Positions 30,563 to 40,172 of a stretch of DNA of 40,172 nucleotides are shown in pieces (the stretch's first letter is position 1; each line of letters starts with the position of its first letter). The notes beneath the pieces are model-generated. The model saw only the letters and a program-made list of their open reading frames with translations, ran no database searches and had not been told where the DNA came from. The DNA is from Streptomyces coryli (lineage in GTDB: Bacteria > Actinomycetota > Actinomycetes > Streptomycetales > Streptomycetaceae), in contig NZ_JAAKZV010000048.1 in the NCBI RefSeq assembly GCF_011044975.1, positions 1 to 40,172 of the forward strand. Reading direction: 5' to 3'. A program made the translations under genes and the position numbers.

Positions 30563-31687
30563 ATGACCATGCAGTTCGAGGGCCCCGCGGCCGATTCGCT
30601 GTACCCGGCGGGCCGCGCTCCGCAGCGGCATTCCGGGCGTTACATCGTCAGCGGGATGCTGCTGCTCGCCTATGCCGGCGGACTGATCGCGTGGATCGTA
30701 TACGCGATGCGCGACGGTCGGCAGTCGGTCGCCGATCTCGCCCAGGGGCTGGTCGACCCGGCGCAGCCGGTGGCGGCCGCGTACCTCTCTCCGTACGAGT
30801 GGATCCTGACCCTCGCCCTTATAGCCGTCGGCGTCCTCGCGCTGCTGCGCCGCCGCCTCGCCCGCGGCGGCGCGCTCGTGCTCGGCGTGATCCTGGTCGG
30901 GCTCGCGGTCCGTGACGGCATCGCGATCGGGCTGGACAGCGGCTATCGCGAGAGCTTCACGGAGCACCGGATCGGCGAGTGGTACCTGAGCACCTTCGGC
31001 GCCGCGCTGATCGTCGGCGCCGTCGTCGTCTTCCTCATGGCCCGCGCCACGGAGGACCCCGGCGAGGGCGTCGCCGCGCGCCGCTGGCCGCTGGCGGTCG
31101 GCGGCGCGCTGCTGCTGGTCTATGCCGCCGCCGCCATCGGCTGGAAGGTCTGGGAGCTGCGCCAGGACCCGGGCTACGCGGCCCCGGACACCGACCTGCG
31201 CTTCACCAAGAACGTGCCGTTCCTGCCGAACGGCGTCGAGGAGTTCTTCCGCGCCATCGGCTACCCCACCGGCAGGCAGGACCCGTCGGTCCTCGCGCCG
31301 TACTACCACCAGGCCGCGATCGTCCTGGCCCTGCTCGCCGTGGGGGTCATCGCTTTGTACGGGCGCCGCTGGGCGCGTGGCGCGATGCTGGTGCTGTCCG
31401 GTGTCCTGCTGTACCTGATGGCGCGGATCGCGGTGCTGTGGTCCACGTACGACAGCAATCTCGACGCGACCCGCGTCCCGTCCTGGACCGACATCGCCTT
31501 CGACAACACGACGGAGATCCTGCGCACCGCCACCTACCTCTTCGGCGCCCTGGCGGCGGTGACGGTCATCGTCCTCGCGCTGGCCTTCCGCGATCGCTCC
31601 GCGGACTCGTCGTCGTCGGCTACGTCGGCGACGTCGGCGACGTCGGCTTCGGACGGCGACACCCAGACGTTCTCGCCGCTGCTCTGA
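30563..31687 (+). CDS. Multi-pass membrane protein of unknown function
   Basis: This 374-residue protein has about seven hydrophobic segments, near residues 28-48, 80-95, 100-116, 144-162, 175-195, 248-285 (two) and 315-338. It appears to consist of two similar halves, each with helices, a loop containing an aromatic-rich extracytoplasmic stretch, and RRRLARGG/GRRWARGA-type basic turns. No family is recognised. The C-terminus (about 341-374) is low-complexity Ser/Ala/Thr from a 9-bp repeat. Its last 154 bases overlap the 3' end of the opposite-strand membrane gene. Confidence 0.78.
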   Translation: MTMQFEGPAADSLYPAGRAPQRHSGRYIVSGMLLLAYAGGLIAWIVYAMRDGRQSVADLAQGLVDPAQPVAAAYLSPYEWILTLALIAVGVLALLRRRLARGGALVLGVILVGLAVRDGIAIGLDSGYRESFTEHRIGEWYLSTFGAALIVGAVVVFLMARATEDPGEGVAARRWPLAVGGALLLVYAAAAIGWKVWELRQDPGYAAPDTDLRFTKNVPFLPNGVEEFFRAIGYPTGRQDPSVLAPYYHQAAIVLALLAVGVIALYGRRWARGAMLVLSGVLLYLMARIAVLWSTYDSNLDATRVPSWTDIAFDNTTEILRTATYLFGALAAVTVIVLALAFRDRSADSSSSATSATSATSASDGDTQTFSPLL

Positions 31688-32265
31688 CCGCCGCCCGCGC
31701 TGCGCCGCCGGCGCCAGTACGCCCAGGTGACGGCGGCGAGCAGCGGGCCCCAGAGGAGGAGCGGGGCATAGCAGGCGATGAAGACGAGCGTGCGCCAGCC
31801 GCCGCTGGTCAGCGGGTCGTCCTCGGCCATCGGGTCGCCCTGCAGAGTGGTCCCGGTGATGAAGGTGACGGCGAACATGCCCCACAGCGCGATCAGCGCC
31901 GCGGCGCCGAGCGCGCCGGGGACGACCGCCGCCGCCACCGGCACCCGCCGCCCGCGCAGCACCGGCACCCACCGCGGCCAGACCTCGCCCCACCGGGCGA
32001 TCAGGCCGATCGCGGTGAAGGCGAGCAGCTCGGAGACGACGGACAGGAGCACGATGTAGAGCTGCACCGGGAACCACCACGGCAGCGGGCCGGAGTCGTC
32101 GAGTGCGTCGGCAGCACCGCCGAGCTGCGGATACACGCAAATGCCGAGCCGCCACAGCCCGGACGGCAGCACGACGAACGGGACGGCGAGCGCGCATCTC
32201 CTGGCCCAGCGCGGCACCCCGGGAACGGGCTGATGGGCGGCCTTCCAGGCCTTCCGTATCTCCAT
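31534..32265 (-). CDS. Membrane protein of unknown function, overlapping convergent gene
   Basis: This 243-residue protein has four predicted helices: about 24-42, 65-90, 103-130 and 150-178. An Arg cluster (YWRRRRSAGG) is followed by a low-complexity tail (SEADVADVADVADDDESAERS) read from the same 9-bp repeat tract as the other gene's tail. The ATG 32265 was chosen because it starts MEIRKAWKAAHQP, and upstream readings are Arg/Pro-rich non-coding type. Its last 50 or so codons lie entirely within the convergent gene. No function is evident. Confidence 0.72.
   Translation of the reverse strand: MEIRKAWKAAHQPVPGVPRWARRCALAVPFVVLPSGLWRLGICVYPQLGGAADALDDSGPLPWWFPVQLYIVLLSVVSELLAFTAIGLIARWGEVWPRWVPVLRGRRVPVAAAVVPGALGAAALIALWGMFAVTFITGTTLQGDPMAEDDPLTSGGWRTLVFIACYAPLLLWGPLLAAVTWAYWRRRRSAGGGQSSGENVWVSPSEADVADVADVADDDESAERSRKASARTMTVTAARAPKR
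31622..31648. repeat. Three 9-bp units (acgtcggcg) in a two-strand coding overlap
   Basis: Copies start at 31622, 31631 and 31640, the last with one change. The plus strand encodes repeating Thr-Ser-Ala; the minus strand encodes Asp-Val-Ala. Confidence 0.85.
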
Positions 32266-32410
32266 GCGTCCAGCCTCGCGACCGCGGCGGCCCGCTCCAT
32301 CACCCGCGGGAATGGACCACCTCCGCCGCGCGGTGGAGGGCCGGTGCGCAGCTGGGCTGATACCCGAGAGCCCGGGTACTCGACCGCCCCGGGCACCCAT
32401 GGAGTAGGGT

Positions 32411-32428
32411 TATCTCGACATCGAGATA
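32411..32428. promoter_or_regulatory. Perfect 8-bp-arm palindrome upstream of acnA
   Basis: The sequence tatctcga-ca-tcgagata is an 18-bp palindrome with exact arms, 103 bp before the acnA start and 146 bp before the divergent gene's start. Such short-spacer dyads usually bind MarR-, TetR- or Lrp-like dimers. It may control the aconitase gene, the divergent membrane-protein gene or both. I cannot name the regulator. Confidence 0.6.
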
Positions 32429-32485
32429 TCTGCCGAAGGCCACCCCGCGGTCGCCCCCGCTCCTTTTGGAGAAAATCGGGCGTAA

Positions 32486-35248
<2,763 letters not shown>

Positions 35249-35266
35249 CGCGTCCGTAACAGGCCT

Positions 35267-35306
35267 GAGGGCCGCACCCCCGCCGCTGTGCGGGAGTGCG
35301 GCCCTC
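35267..35306. terminator. Bidirectional terminator between acnA and the sugar dehydrogenase gene
   Basis: The arms gagggccgcac (35267-35277) and gtgcggccctc (35296-35306) pair over 11 bp. An inner cccgc...gcggg pairing can extend the stem. It lies between two convergent stops, so it can serve both genes. Confidence 0.8.
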
Positions 35307-35334
35307 TGCCGTGTGCGTCGGGATCAGGACGTGA

Positions 35335-37491
35335 TCAGGGAGTCTGCTTCAGCACCACCTGATCGGAGCCGGACAGGCCGGTGGAGTCCGCGTACTCCGC
35401 GACGAAGACGGCCGTGATCTCGTTCGGGTCGTGGCCGCTGACCGGCGCGGTCTGGATGGTGCCCGTGCAGCCCGCGGCCGTTGTCTGCGGGTGGCCGTGG
35501 GTCTCGTGTCCGATGAGGTAGTGGACCTGGACCTTGCTGCAGTCGATCGGGTCCTCGTCGGTCACCTTGACCTCGAAGGCGACCGCGTCGCCGAACGTGA
35601 ACGGCTGGTTCGCGGCCGGCTTCACCAGCTCCACCACCGGAGCCTGGTTGCCGACCGTGATGTCCACGTCCCAGGACGCGTGCCGGCCGTGCTCATCGGT
35701 GACGGTGAGCGTCGCCTTGAACACGCCGTCCTTGGTGTACGTGTACGACGGATTGGCGGACCGGGAGTCCGTACGGCCGTCGCCGTTGAAGTCCCACGCG
35801 TAGCGGAGCTTGTCGCCGTCCGGGTCGGACGTGCCCGCGCTGGAGAAGTCGACCTTCAGCGGGGACAGGCCCTTGACCGGCGTCGCGCTGATCTTCGGGT
35901 CCGGCGCGTGGTTGCCGCCGGGGCCGATGTAGTCGATGCGGGCCAGCTGGGCGTCTTCGTTCTCGCTGAAGTAGCCGTCGCCGTACTCGAGGACATAGAG
36001 CGCGCCGTCCGGGCCGAACTCGATGTCCATCGGGTTGTCGACCGTCGGGCTGCCGACCGTCGGCACGACCGGGTTGATCGCCGCCACCTTGCCGGAGCTG
36101 TCGAGGCGGAACTCCTTGATGTAGTCGCGGGTCCACTCGTGGAACAGCGGCACACCGTCGTAGTAGCGCGGCCAGGCCACCGAGCCGGGCTTGTTCGCCA
36201 CCCGGCGGTTGTAGTCGTACGCCGGTCCCGCCATCGGGCCGATGCTGCCGGTGCCGAGGCCGGGGAACTCGGCCGAGGCGCTGTACGAGTACCAGACGTC
36301 CGGCTGCTGCACCGGCGGCAGCTCGGTCAACCCGGTGTTGTTCGGCGACTGGTTGACCGGCTTGGCGCAGTCGAAGGCCCCGCGCGACTCACCGGTGGCG
36401 AAGTCGTAGTCCTGATACGGCATGGTCGGCGTCACGCAGTACGGCCAGCCGTAGTTGCCCGCCTTGTTCACCTGGAACCAGCGGCCGTGGCCTGCCGGGC
36501 CGCGCTTCGGGTCGGCCTGCCTGGCATCGGGCGAGTAGTCGGCCACGTAGACCGCGCCCGTCTCGCGGTTGACCTCGATCCGGAACGGGTTGCGCATGCC
36601 CATGGCGTAGATCTCGGGCTTGGTCTTCGGGGTGCCCTTCTTGAAGAGGTTGCCGCCGGGTATCGCGTACGAGCCGTCGCGGCCGACCTTGATGCGCAGC
36701 ACCTTGCCGCGCAGGTCGTTCGTGTTGGCGGAGGTGCGCTGCGCGTCCATGGCCGGGTGCCGGGTGGAGCGCTCGTCGATCGGGGAGTAGCCCTGCGACT
36801 CGAACGGGTTGGTGTCGTCGCCCGTCGTCAAGTAGAGGTTGCCGTCGCCGTCGAAGGCGATGTCACCGCCGACGTGGCAGCAGATGCCCCGGTCCACCGG
36901 CACCTGCATGATCTTCTGCTCGGTGTCCATGTGCAGCTTGCCGCCGGTGAACTTGAAGCGCGACAGCTGCAGATGGCCCTTGAACTTGTCCCAGTCGGCC
37001 GAGGTGCCGTCGAACGGCGCGTCACCCTCGTTGGCCGGGGTGACCGGGTCGTCGACCGGCGTGTCCAGCTTGGGCGAGTAGTAGAGATACACCCAGCGGT
37101 TCTTCTCGAAGCCGGGGTCGATCGCCACGTTCTGCAGGCCCTCTTCGTCGTGCAGGTAGAGGTCCATCTCGGCGACCAGCTTGTTGACCCCGGAGTCGGG
37201 GTTGTTCTGCCATATCTGGCCCTTGCGGGTCACGTGCAGGACCGTCTTGTCCGGCAGCACGGCGAGGTCCATCGGCTCGCCGGGCCGGTCGTTGAGGGTG
37301 ACCTTCTCGAAGCTGGAGTCGGGGGGTGGCGCGTCGGCGCCGGCGGATGCCGCGGGTGCGGCGGAGTCGGTCGCCGGGGGTGCTGCCGAGACACCGGGCG
37401 CCGTGAGGAGTGCGGCAGTGACCAGACCGGCCACGACCGCGCTGAATCTTCCTAGCCTGCGTCTTCCTAAGCTGAGTCTTCCGGACATCAA
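35335..37491 (-). CDS. Secreted PQQ-type sugar dehydrogenase with PKD domain
   Basis: This 718-residue exported protein has a signal peptide at about 1-37 (GRFSAVVAGLVTAALLTAPGVSA) and an Ala/Pro linker. The six-bladed glucose/sorbosone dehydrogenase propeller spans about 60-525 (PMDLAVLPDKTVLHVTRKG, GGDIAFDGDGNLYLTTGDD, MGMRNPFRIEVN, MDIEFGPDGALYVLEYGDGY). A PKD domain spans about 527-615 (FSSAGTSDPDGDKLRYAWDF), and a further Ig-like C-terminal domain runs to 718. Members oxidise sugars or alcohols using PQQ, though many actinobacterial ones are uncharacterised. No sortase motif is seen. The ATG is 37491 or 37488. Confidence 0.88.
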   Translation of the reverse strand: MMSGRLSLGRRRLGRFSAVVAGLVTAALLTAPGVSAAPPATDSAAPAASAGADAPPPDSSFEKVTLNDRPGEPMDLAVLPDKTVLHVTRKGQIWQNNPDSGVNKLVAEMDLYLHDEEGLQNVAIDPGFEKNRWVYLYYSPKLDTPVDDPVTPANEGDAPFDGTSADWDKFKGHLQLSRFKFTGGKLHMDTEQKIMQVPVDRGICCHVGGDIAFDGDGNLYLTTGDDTNPFESQGYSPIDERSTRHPAMDAQRTSANTNDLRGKVLRIKVGRDGSYAIPGGNLFKKGTPKTKPEIYAMGMRNPFRIEVNRETGAVYVADYSPDARQADPKRGPAGHGRWFQVNKAGNYGWPYCVTPTMPYQDYDFATGESRGAFDCAKPVNQSPNNTGLTELPPVQQPDVWYSYSASAEFPGLGTGSIGPMAGPAYDYNRRVANKPGSVAWPRYYDGVPLFHEWTRDYIKEFRLDSSGKVAAINPVVPTVGSPTVDNPMDIEFGPDGALYVLEYGDGYFSENEDAQLARIDYIGPGGNHAPDPKISATPVKGLSPLKVDFSSAGTSDPDGDKLRYAWDFNGDGRTDSRSANPSYTYTKDGVFKATLTVTDEHGRHASWDVDITVGNQAPVVELVKPAANQPFTFGDAVAFEVKVTDEDPIDCSKVQVHYLIGHETHGHPQTTAAGCTGTIQTAPVSGHDPNEITAVFVAEYADSTGLSGSDQVVLKQTP

Positions 37492-37693
37492 CCCTCCCAG
37501 GGACTTGAGAGGACAGGCGGGAGTACTGGTGCTGTGCAGCCACCACCGCTGAAGCAGCGCACCACATCGACCCCCCGCCCCCCACCCTCTCCAAAGGCGA
37601 CAGCGGCGCTCTGGAGGCTAAGGCTCTTTCACCGGCTTACCAATGGCTATGACCGGAATTGGCAAAACTTCGTCCTGAGTCAGGGGAAACTGC

Positions 37694-38554
37694 CTAGTCG
37701 CGGGTCAGCTCGGCGACGCCGTCGGCGCAGCCGAAGCGGACCGTCCGCGGCAGCAGCTCCTCCAGCTTCGACTCGGGGCCGGGGCTCAGCCGGGCGCCGC
37801 GGACGGGGATGTCCTGGCCGTCGAGGGCCACGAAGGCCCGTGGATACGGGCCGAGTTGGGCCCGCACCAGGGCGTCGATCTCCGGGTACGTCATCGCGTG
37901 GTCGAGGCGGCCGTCCGCCGGGCGGCGCTTGGGCCAGCGGGTGGCTTCGGCGTCGTTCTGCGGGGTGCCCTCCGGCCGGCTGGCGGACAGCCGCTCGGCC
38001 AGGTCGTGGCCGGCGGTGAAGTGGGTGTGGCCGACGCGGTGGAAGAGCGACGCCGAGGTCTCGCGCGGGCGCACCGGCAGCTCGTACTGGGCGATCAGCG
38101 GGCCGGTGTCGGCCCCGGCCCGGAGGAGGAAGACCGAAAGGGCCGTGGAGTCCAGGCCCTTGATGATCGTCCAGGGGATCGGCGCCTGGCCGCGGCCGAA
38201 CGGCAGCCGGGTGGGGTGCATGCCGATGGCGCCGGCCGCGGGGACCGCCAGCACCTCCGGCGGTATCAGCCGGGACCAGCCGATCACCAGCAGGTAGTCC
38301 GGCGCGCAGGCGCGGATCCGGTCGGCCGAGGCCCGTAGCGTCGGGTCCTTTGCCTCGGCGAAGTCCGCGCCCTGCTCCGCGGCCAGGTCGGCGAGTCCGG
38401 CGTAACCCACCGTCCCCGGCGCCTTCGCGGCCGGCAGGCCGATCATCAGCGGGACCTCCAGGTTGCCTTCCAGCCAGGCCGCGGACGAGAAGATTCCCTC
38501 GTAGGCGCGGCGGCCGAAGATGTGCCCTGACACCAGCACCAGACGTGTCGGCAC
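37694..38554 (-). CDS. Formyltransferase family protein (N-formyltransferase-like)
   Basis: This 286-residue protein contains the formyltransferase fold that moves a formyl group from 10-formyl-tetrahydrofolate to an amine. The hallmark substrate region reads GAIGMHPTRLPFGRGQAPIPW near 108-128, matching the HPxxLPxxxGxxPI-type pattern with its catalytic His. The catalytic Asp is in RAGADTGPLIAQ near 146-157. It is too divergent and differently embedded to be methionyl-tRNA formyltransferase; sugar N-formyltransferase is more likely. The GTG 38554 follows GGAAGGGA and lies 2 bp after the deacetylase stop, so the two are one operon and could act in sequence on an amino sugar. Confidence 0.82.
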   Translation of the reverse strand: MPTRLVLVSGHIFGRRAYEGIFSSAAWLEGNLEVPLMIGLPAAKAPGTVGYAGLADLAAEQGADFAEAKDPTLRASADRIRACAPDYLLVIGWSRLIPPEVLAVPAAGAIGMHPTRLPFGRGQAPIPWTIIKGLDSTALSVFLLRAGADTGPLIAQYELPVRPRETSASLFHRVGHTHFTAGHDLAERLSASRPEGTPQNDAEATRWPKRRPADGRLDHAMTYPEIDALVRAQLGPYPRAFVALDGQDIPVRGARLSPGPESKLEELLPRTVRFGCADGVAELTRD

Positions 38555-38556
38555 CG

Positions 38557-39801
38557 TCAGTTCCCTTCCGTTACGTCGAGGATGTCGAGTGCGCCCGTCG
38601 CCGGGTCCGTCGCATAGGCGAACTGGGCGGTGGGGCGGTGGTCGAGCACGCCGAGCGGCCCGGCCGCGGCGGCGAACCGGCCGGGGTCGGCCAGCAGTTC
38701 CATGCCGGCCCGGGCCGCGGCGCCGGTGGTGGCGGCCGTCGCCACGACGGTGGCGCCGTCGAGGAACGGGCCCGCGACGCGGGCGACATAGCCCGCGTGC
38801 GGGTGCGGCAGCGGGCTGCCGGTGCGGAGGTCGGAAAGGCGGCCGTCGGTTGTCACCTCCCACGCGAGCCGGCCGGAGCCGGAGAGCTTCGCGGTGATCT
38901 GGTTCGACGCGGCGTCGCCCATGGCGATGACGCTGCCGGCGCTGGCGGCGGCGAGCGCCTCGTCGGTGTTCGCGTACGTCTCCCGCAGCGGGTACGGCGG
39001 CGGCCAGCAATCGATGAAGGCCTGGCGCAGCACGTCCTGGGCGACGCGCCAGTGCGGCGGCTCGTGGGGGTCGAGGCGGTGCTCGGCCCCGTAGAGCAGG
39101 GTGAGGGTGCCGTCCGCGACGACCGGCTGCCAGAAGCGGTGGAAGGGCGAGTCGCTCAGCCCGACGGACTTGCGCAGGGCGTCGGCGGTGCCGTACTGGA
39201 CGCTGGTCTCGAAGCCCTCGGCCCGGGCGAGGCGGGCCAGTCGGCCGAGGCCTGCCTCGTACGTCGCGAGGTCGAGGCGGTCCATGCGCGGCTGCTGGGT
39301 GGCGTAGCAGCGCAGCGCCTGGTCCTTGCGGGCGAGGCGCTGCGGGGTGACGTGGACGAAGACCCGGGGGGAGAAGCGGTCGGGCTCGGCGGAGATGTGC
39401 ACCGAGAAGTGCAGGAAGGCCGTGTCGCGGAAGACGGCGTGGGCGATGCGGTTCGCCTCGACGTGGTCGTTGTGGCTGTCGGCCTGGGTGTGGGTGACGA
39501 CCACGTCGGGGGCGATCCGGTGCTGCCGCAGCAGCCGCCGGATCCGGTCCACCACCGCGGCGTCCGCACGCAGATGGCCGTCCCGCAGGCCGGCGAAGAG
39601 CACGTGCCGCCGCGCCACGCCCAGCTCCGCCGCCGCCCGTACGGCCTCCGCCCGGCGGCGGTCGCCGCAGCCGTCCTCGTCGGTGAGGATCAGGAAGGCG
39701 ACCGGGTGCCCGAGTTCGCGCGCCTTCGCGATCAGCGCCCCGGCACCGATCTCGATGTCGTCCGGGTGGGCGCCGACGGCCAGGATCCGCAGCCCGGTCA
39801 C
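38557..39801 (-). CDS. PIG-L/LmbE family deacetylase with C-terminal extension
   Basis: This 414-residue protein has an N-terminal zinc-dependent N-deacetylase domain (about 1-235). Zinc-site motifs are AHPDDIEIG near 10-18 and TQADSHNDHVEAN near 107-119. PIG-L enzymes remove acetyl from GlcNAc-type groups. Typical members have about 230-290 residues; the extra 170 C-terminal residues (from about YANTDEALAAASAG) are an unrecognised domain, perhaps for substrate binding. I chose GTG 39801, which starts just before LRILAVGAHPDD and 1 bp after the upstream stop; ATG 39825 is the alternative. With the formyltransferase it suggests deacetylation then N-formylation. Confidence 0.87.
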   Translation of the reverse strand: MTGLRILAVGAHPDDIEIGAGALIAKARELGHPVAFLILTDEDGCGDRRRAEAVRAAAELGVARRHVLFAGLRDGHLRADAAVVDRIRRLLRQHRIAPDVVVTHTQADSHNDHVEANRIAHAVFRDTAFLHFSVHISAEPDRFSPRVFVHVTPQRLARKDQALRCYATQQPRMDRLDLATYEAGLGRLARLARAEGFETSVQYGTADALRKSVGLSDSPFHRFWQPVVADGTLTLLYGAEHRLDPHEPPHWRVAQDVLRQAFIDCWPPPYPLRETYANTDEALAAASAGSVIAMGDAASNQITAKLSGSGRLAWEVTTDGRLSDLRTGSPLPHPHAGYVARVAGPFLDGATVVATAATTGAAARAGMELLADPGRFAAAAGPLGVLDHRPTAQFAYATDPATGALDILDVTEGN

Positions 39802-39802
39802 G

Positions 39803-40172
39803 CTACAGTCCGGCCTCGCGCACATGCCGCGGCACCAGGTCCCGGCAGCGCGCGTCCCAGTCGGCGGCCCGTGGGCCCGGGTGGTCGCCGAAGCGGCCGG
39901 TGGGGAGGGTGACGGTCTTCTCCGTCCCGGCTTCGAAGAGCTTCTCGGCGGAGTTCACCGCCGCCGGGAGGGACGCCTCGTCCCAGCCGGAGTTGAGCAG
40001 GCGCACGACGGTGGCGGCGCGGGTCTCGGCGACGCCCTTCCAGCCGCCCCGTACAAGATTGGCGAGGCCCACGAGGGAGCGCGGCTCGAGGCGCTCGCAG
40101 GCGAGGACGGCGAGGGTCGCGTCGCATTCGGTGCCGACGAGGTGCTCGGCCAGCCAGCGGGTGGGGAGGGTG
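39803..40172 (-). CDS. Unidentified gene, 5' part beyond the window
   Basis: The frame stays open from the stop at 39803 to the right edge, so at least 122 C-terminal residues are present and the start lies outside. Sequence includes TRWLAEHLVGTECDATLAVL, ACERLEPRSLVGLANLVRGG and FGDHPGPRAADWDARCRDLV. It looks helical and soluble. I do not recognise a family. An internal GTG at 40072 could be mistaken for a start, but good coding sequence continues upstream of it. It is the first gene of the leftward deacetylase-formyltransferase operon visible here. Confidence 0.75.
   Translation of the reverse strand, partial: TLPTRWLAEHLVGTECDATLAVLACERLEPRSLVGLANLVRGGWKGVAETRAATVVRLLNSGWDEASLPAAVNSAEKLFEAGTEKTVTLPTGRFGDHPGPRAADWDARCRDLVPRHVREAGL

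Noticed and set aside
29273-32197. 974-codon minus-strand open frame across the lipase and membrane-protein genes
   Set aside because: It is a GC-bias open frame spanning several real genes with no recognisable domain.

Overview
The window is high-GC DNA with Streptomyces-type coding. Codons end mostly in G or C, GTG starts are common, several ribosome sites are GGAG-like, and the families (DUF6099, SigE-type ECF factor with a membrane partner, HATPase_c_2 regulator, Hen1/Pnkp pair) are typical of Streptomyces and close relatives. It looks like chromosomal core and near-core DNA. I saw no tRNA, rRNA, CRISPR array, IS element or phage gene. The odd total length, a gene cut at the right edge and a perfect fold-back touching base 1 suggest the window may be a whole contig; this is inference.

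Layout. 1-2544: a 48-bp-arm perfect hairpin, a MazG/dCTPP1-like pyrophosphohydrolase, a DUF6099 protein translationally coupled to a homocysteine S-methyltransferase, and a VOC protein. 2595-4556: two small membrane-anchored proteins, the second behind a DosR/DevR-like palindrome, then a decayed F420/FMN (PPOX) oxidoreductase pseudogene. 4670-8694: the bacterial RNA-repair pair hen1-pnkp, stop/start overlapping and probably leaderless. 8691-13221: EF-hand protein, DUF4239 membrane protein, an orphan UrtA-like substrate-binding protein, and a divergent S-adenosylhomocysteine-hydrolase-like NAD-binding protein. 13519-15063: a cupin_5 (DUF985)-SRPBCC fusion broken by a one-base frameshift, and a histidine phosphatase. 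15237-19777: Tat-exported amidase with two peptidoglycan-binding repeats, arcA (arginine deiminase), argF/arcB (ornithine carbamoyltransferase), and a MerR-GyrI-like regulator.

20377-27139 is the most coherent unit: enoyl-CoA hydratase, a fused flavin monooxygenase/old-yellow-enzyme protein, PaaX-type regulator, an aryl-CoA ligase resembling 2-aminobenzoate-CoA ligase, and an acyl-CoA dehydrogenase. The set fits the aerobic CoA-thioester route for anthranilate (or a close aromatic acid): ligation to CoA, dearomatising hydroxylation/reduction by the fusion enzyme, then beta-oxidation-like steps. A RidA-family enamine/imine deaminase lies 1.5 kb further on, and the dearomatised product of this route is an enamine. 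Two promoter regions of the cluster share the spaced palindrome TGAC-N4-GTCA, a candidate PaaX operator.

27130-40172: SigE-family ECF sigma factor plus membrane partner, RidA, a secreted lipase, two convergent membrane-protein genes whose 3' ends overlap by 154 bp over a shared 9-bp repeat, acnA (aconitase) behind a perfect operator-like palindrome, a secreted PQQ-type sugar dehydrogenase with a PKD domain, and a leftward operon of an unidentified partial gene, a PIG-L/LmbE deacetylase and a formyltransferase, which suggests deacetylation then N-formylation of an amino sugar. Genes are densely packed and several convergent pairs overlap at their stop codons.
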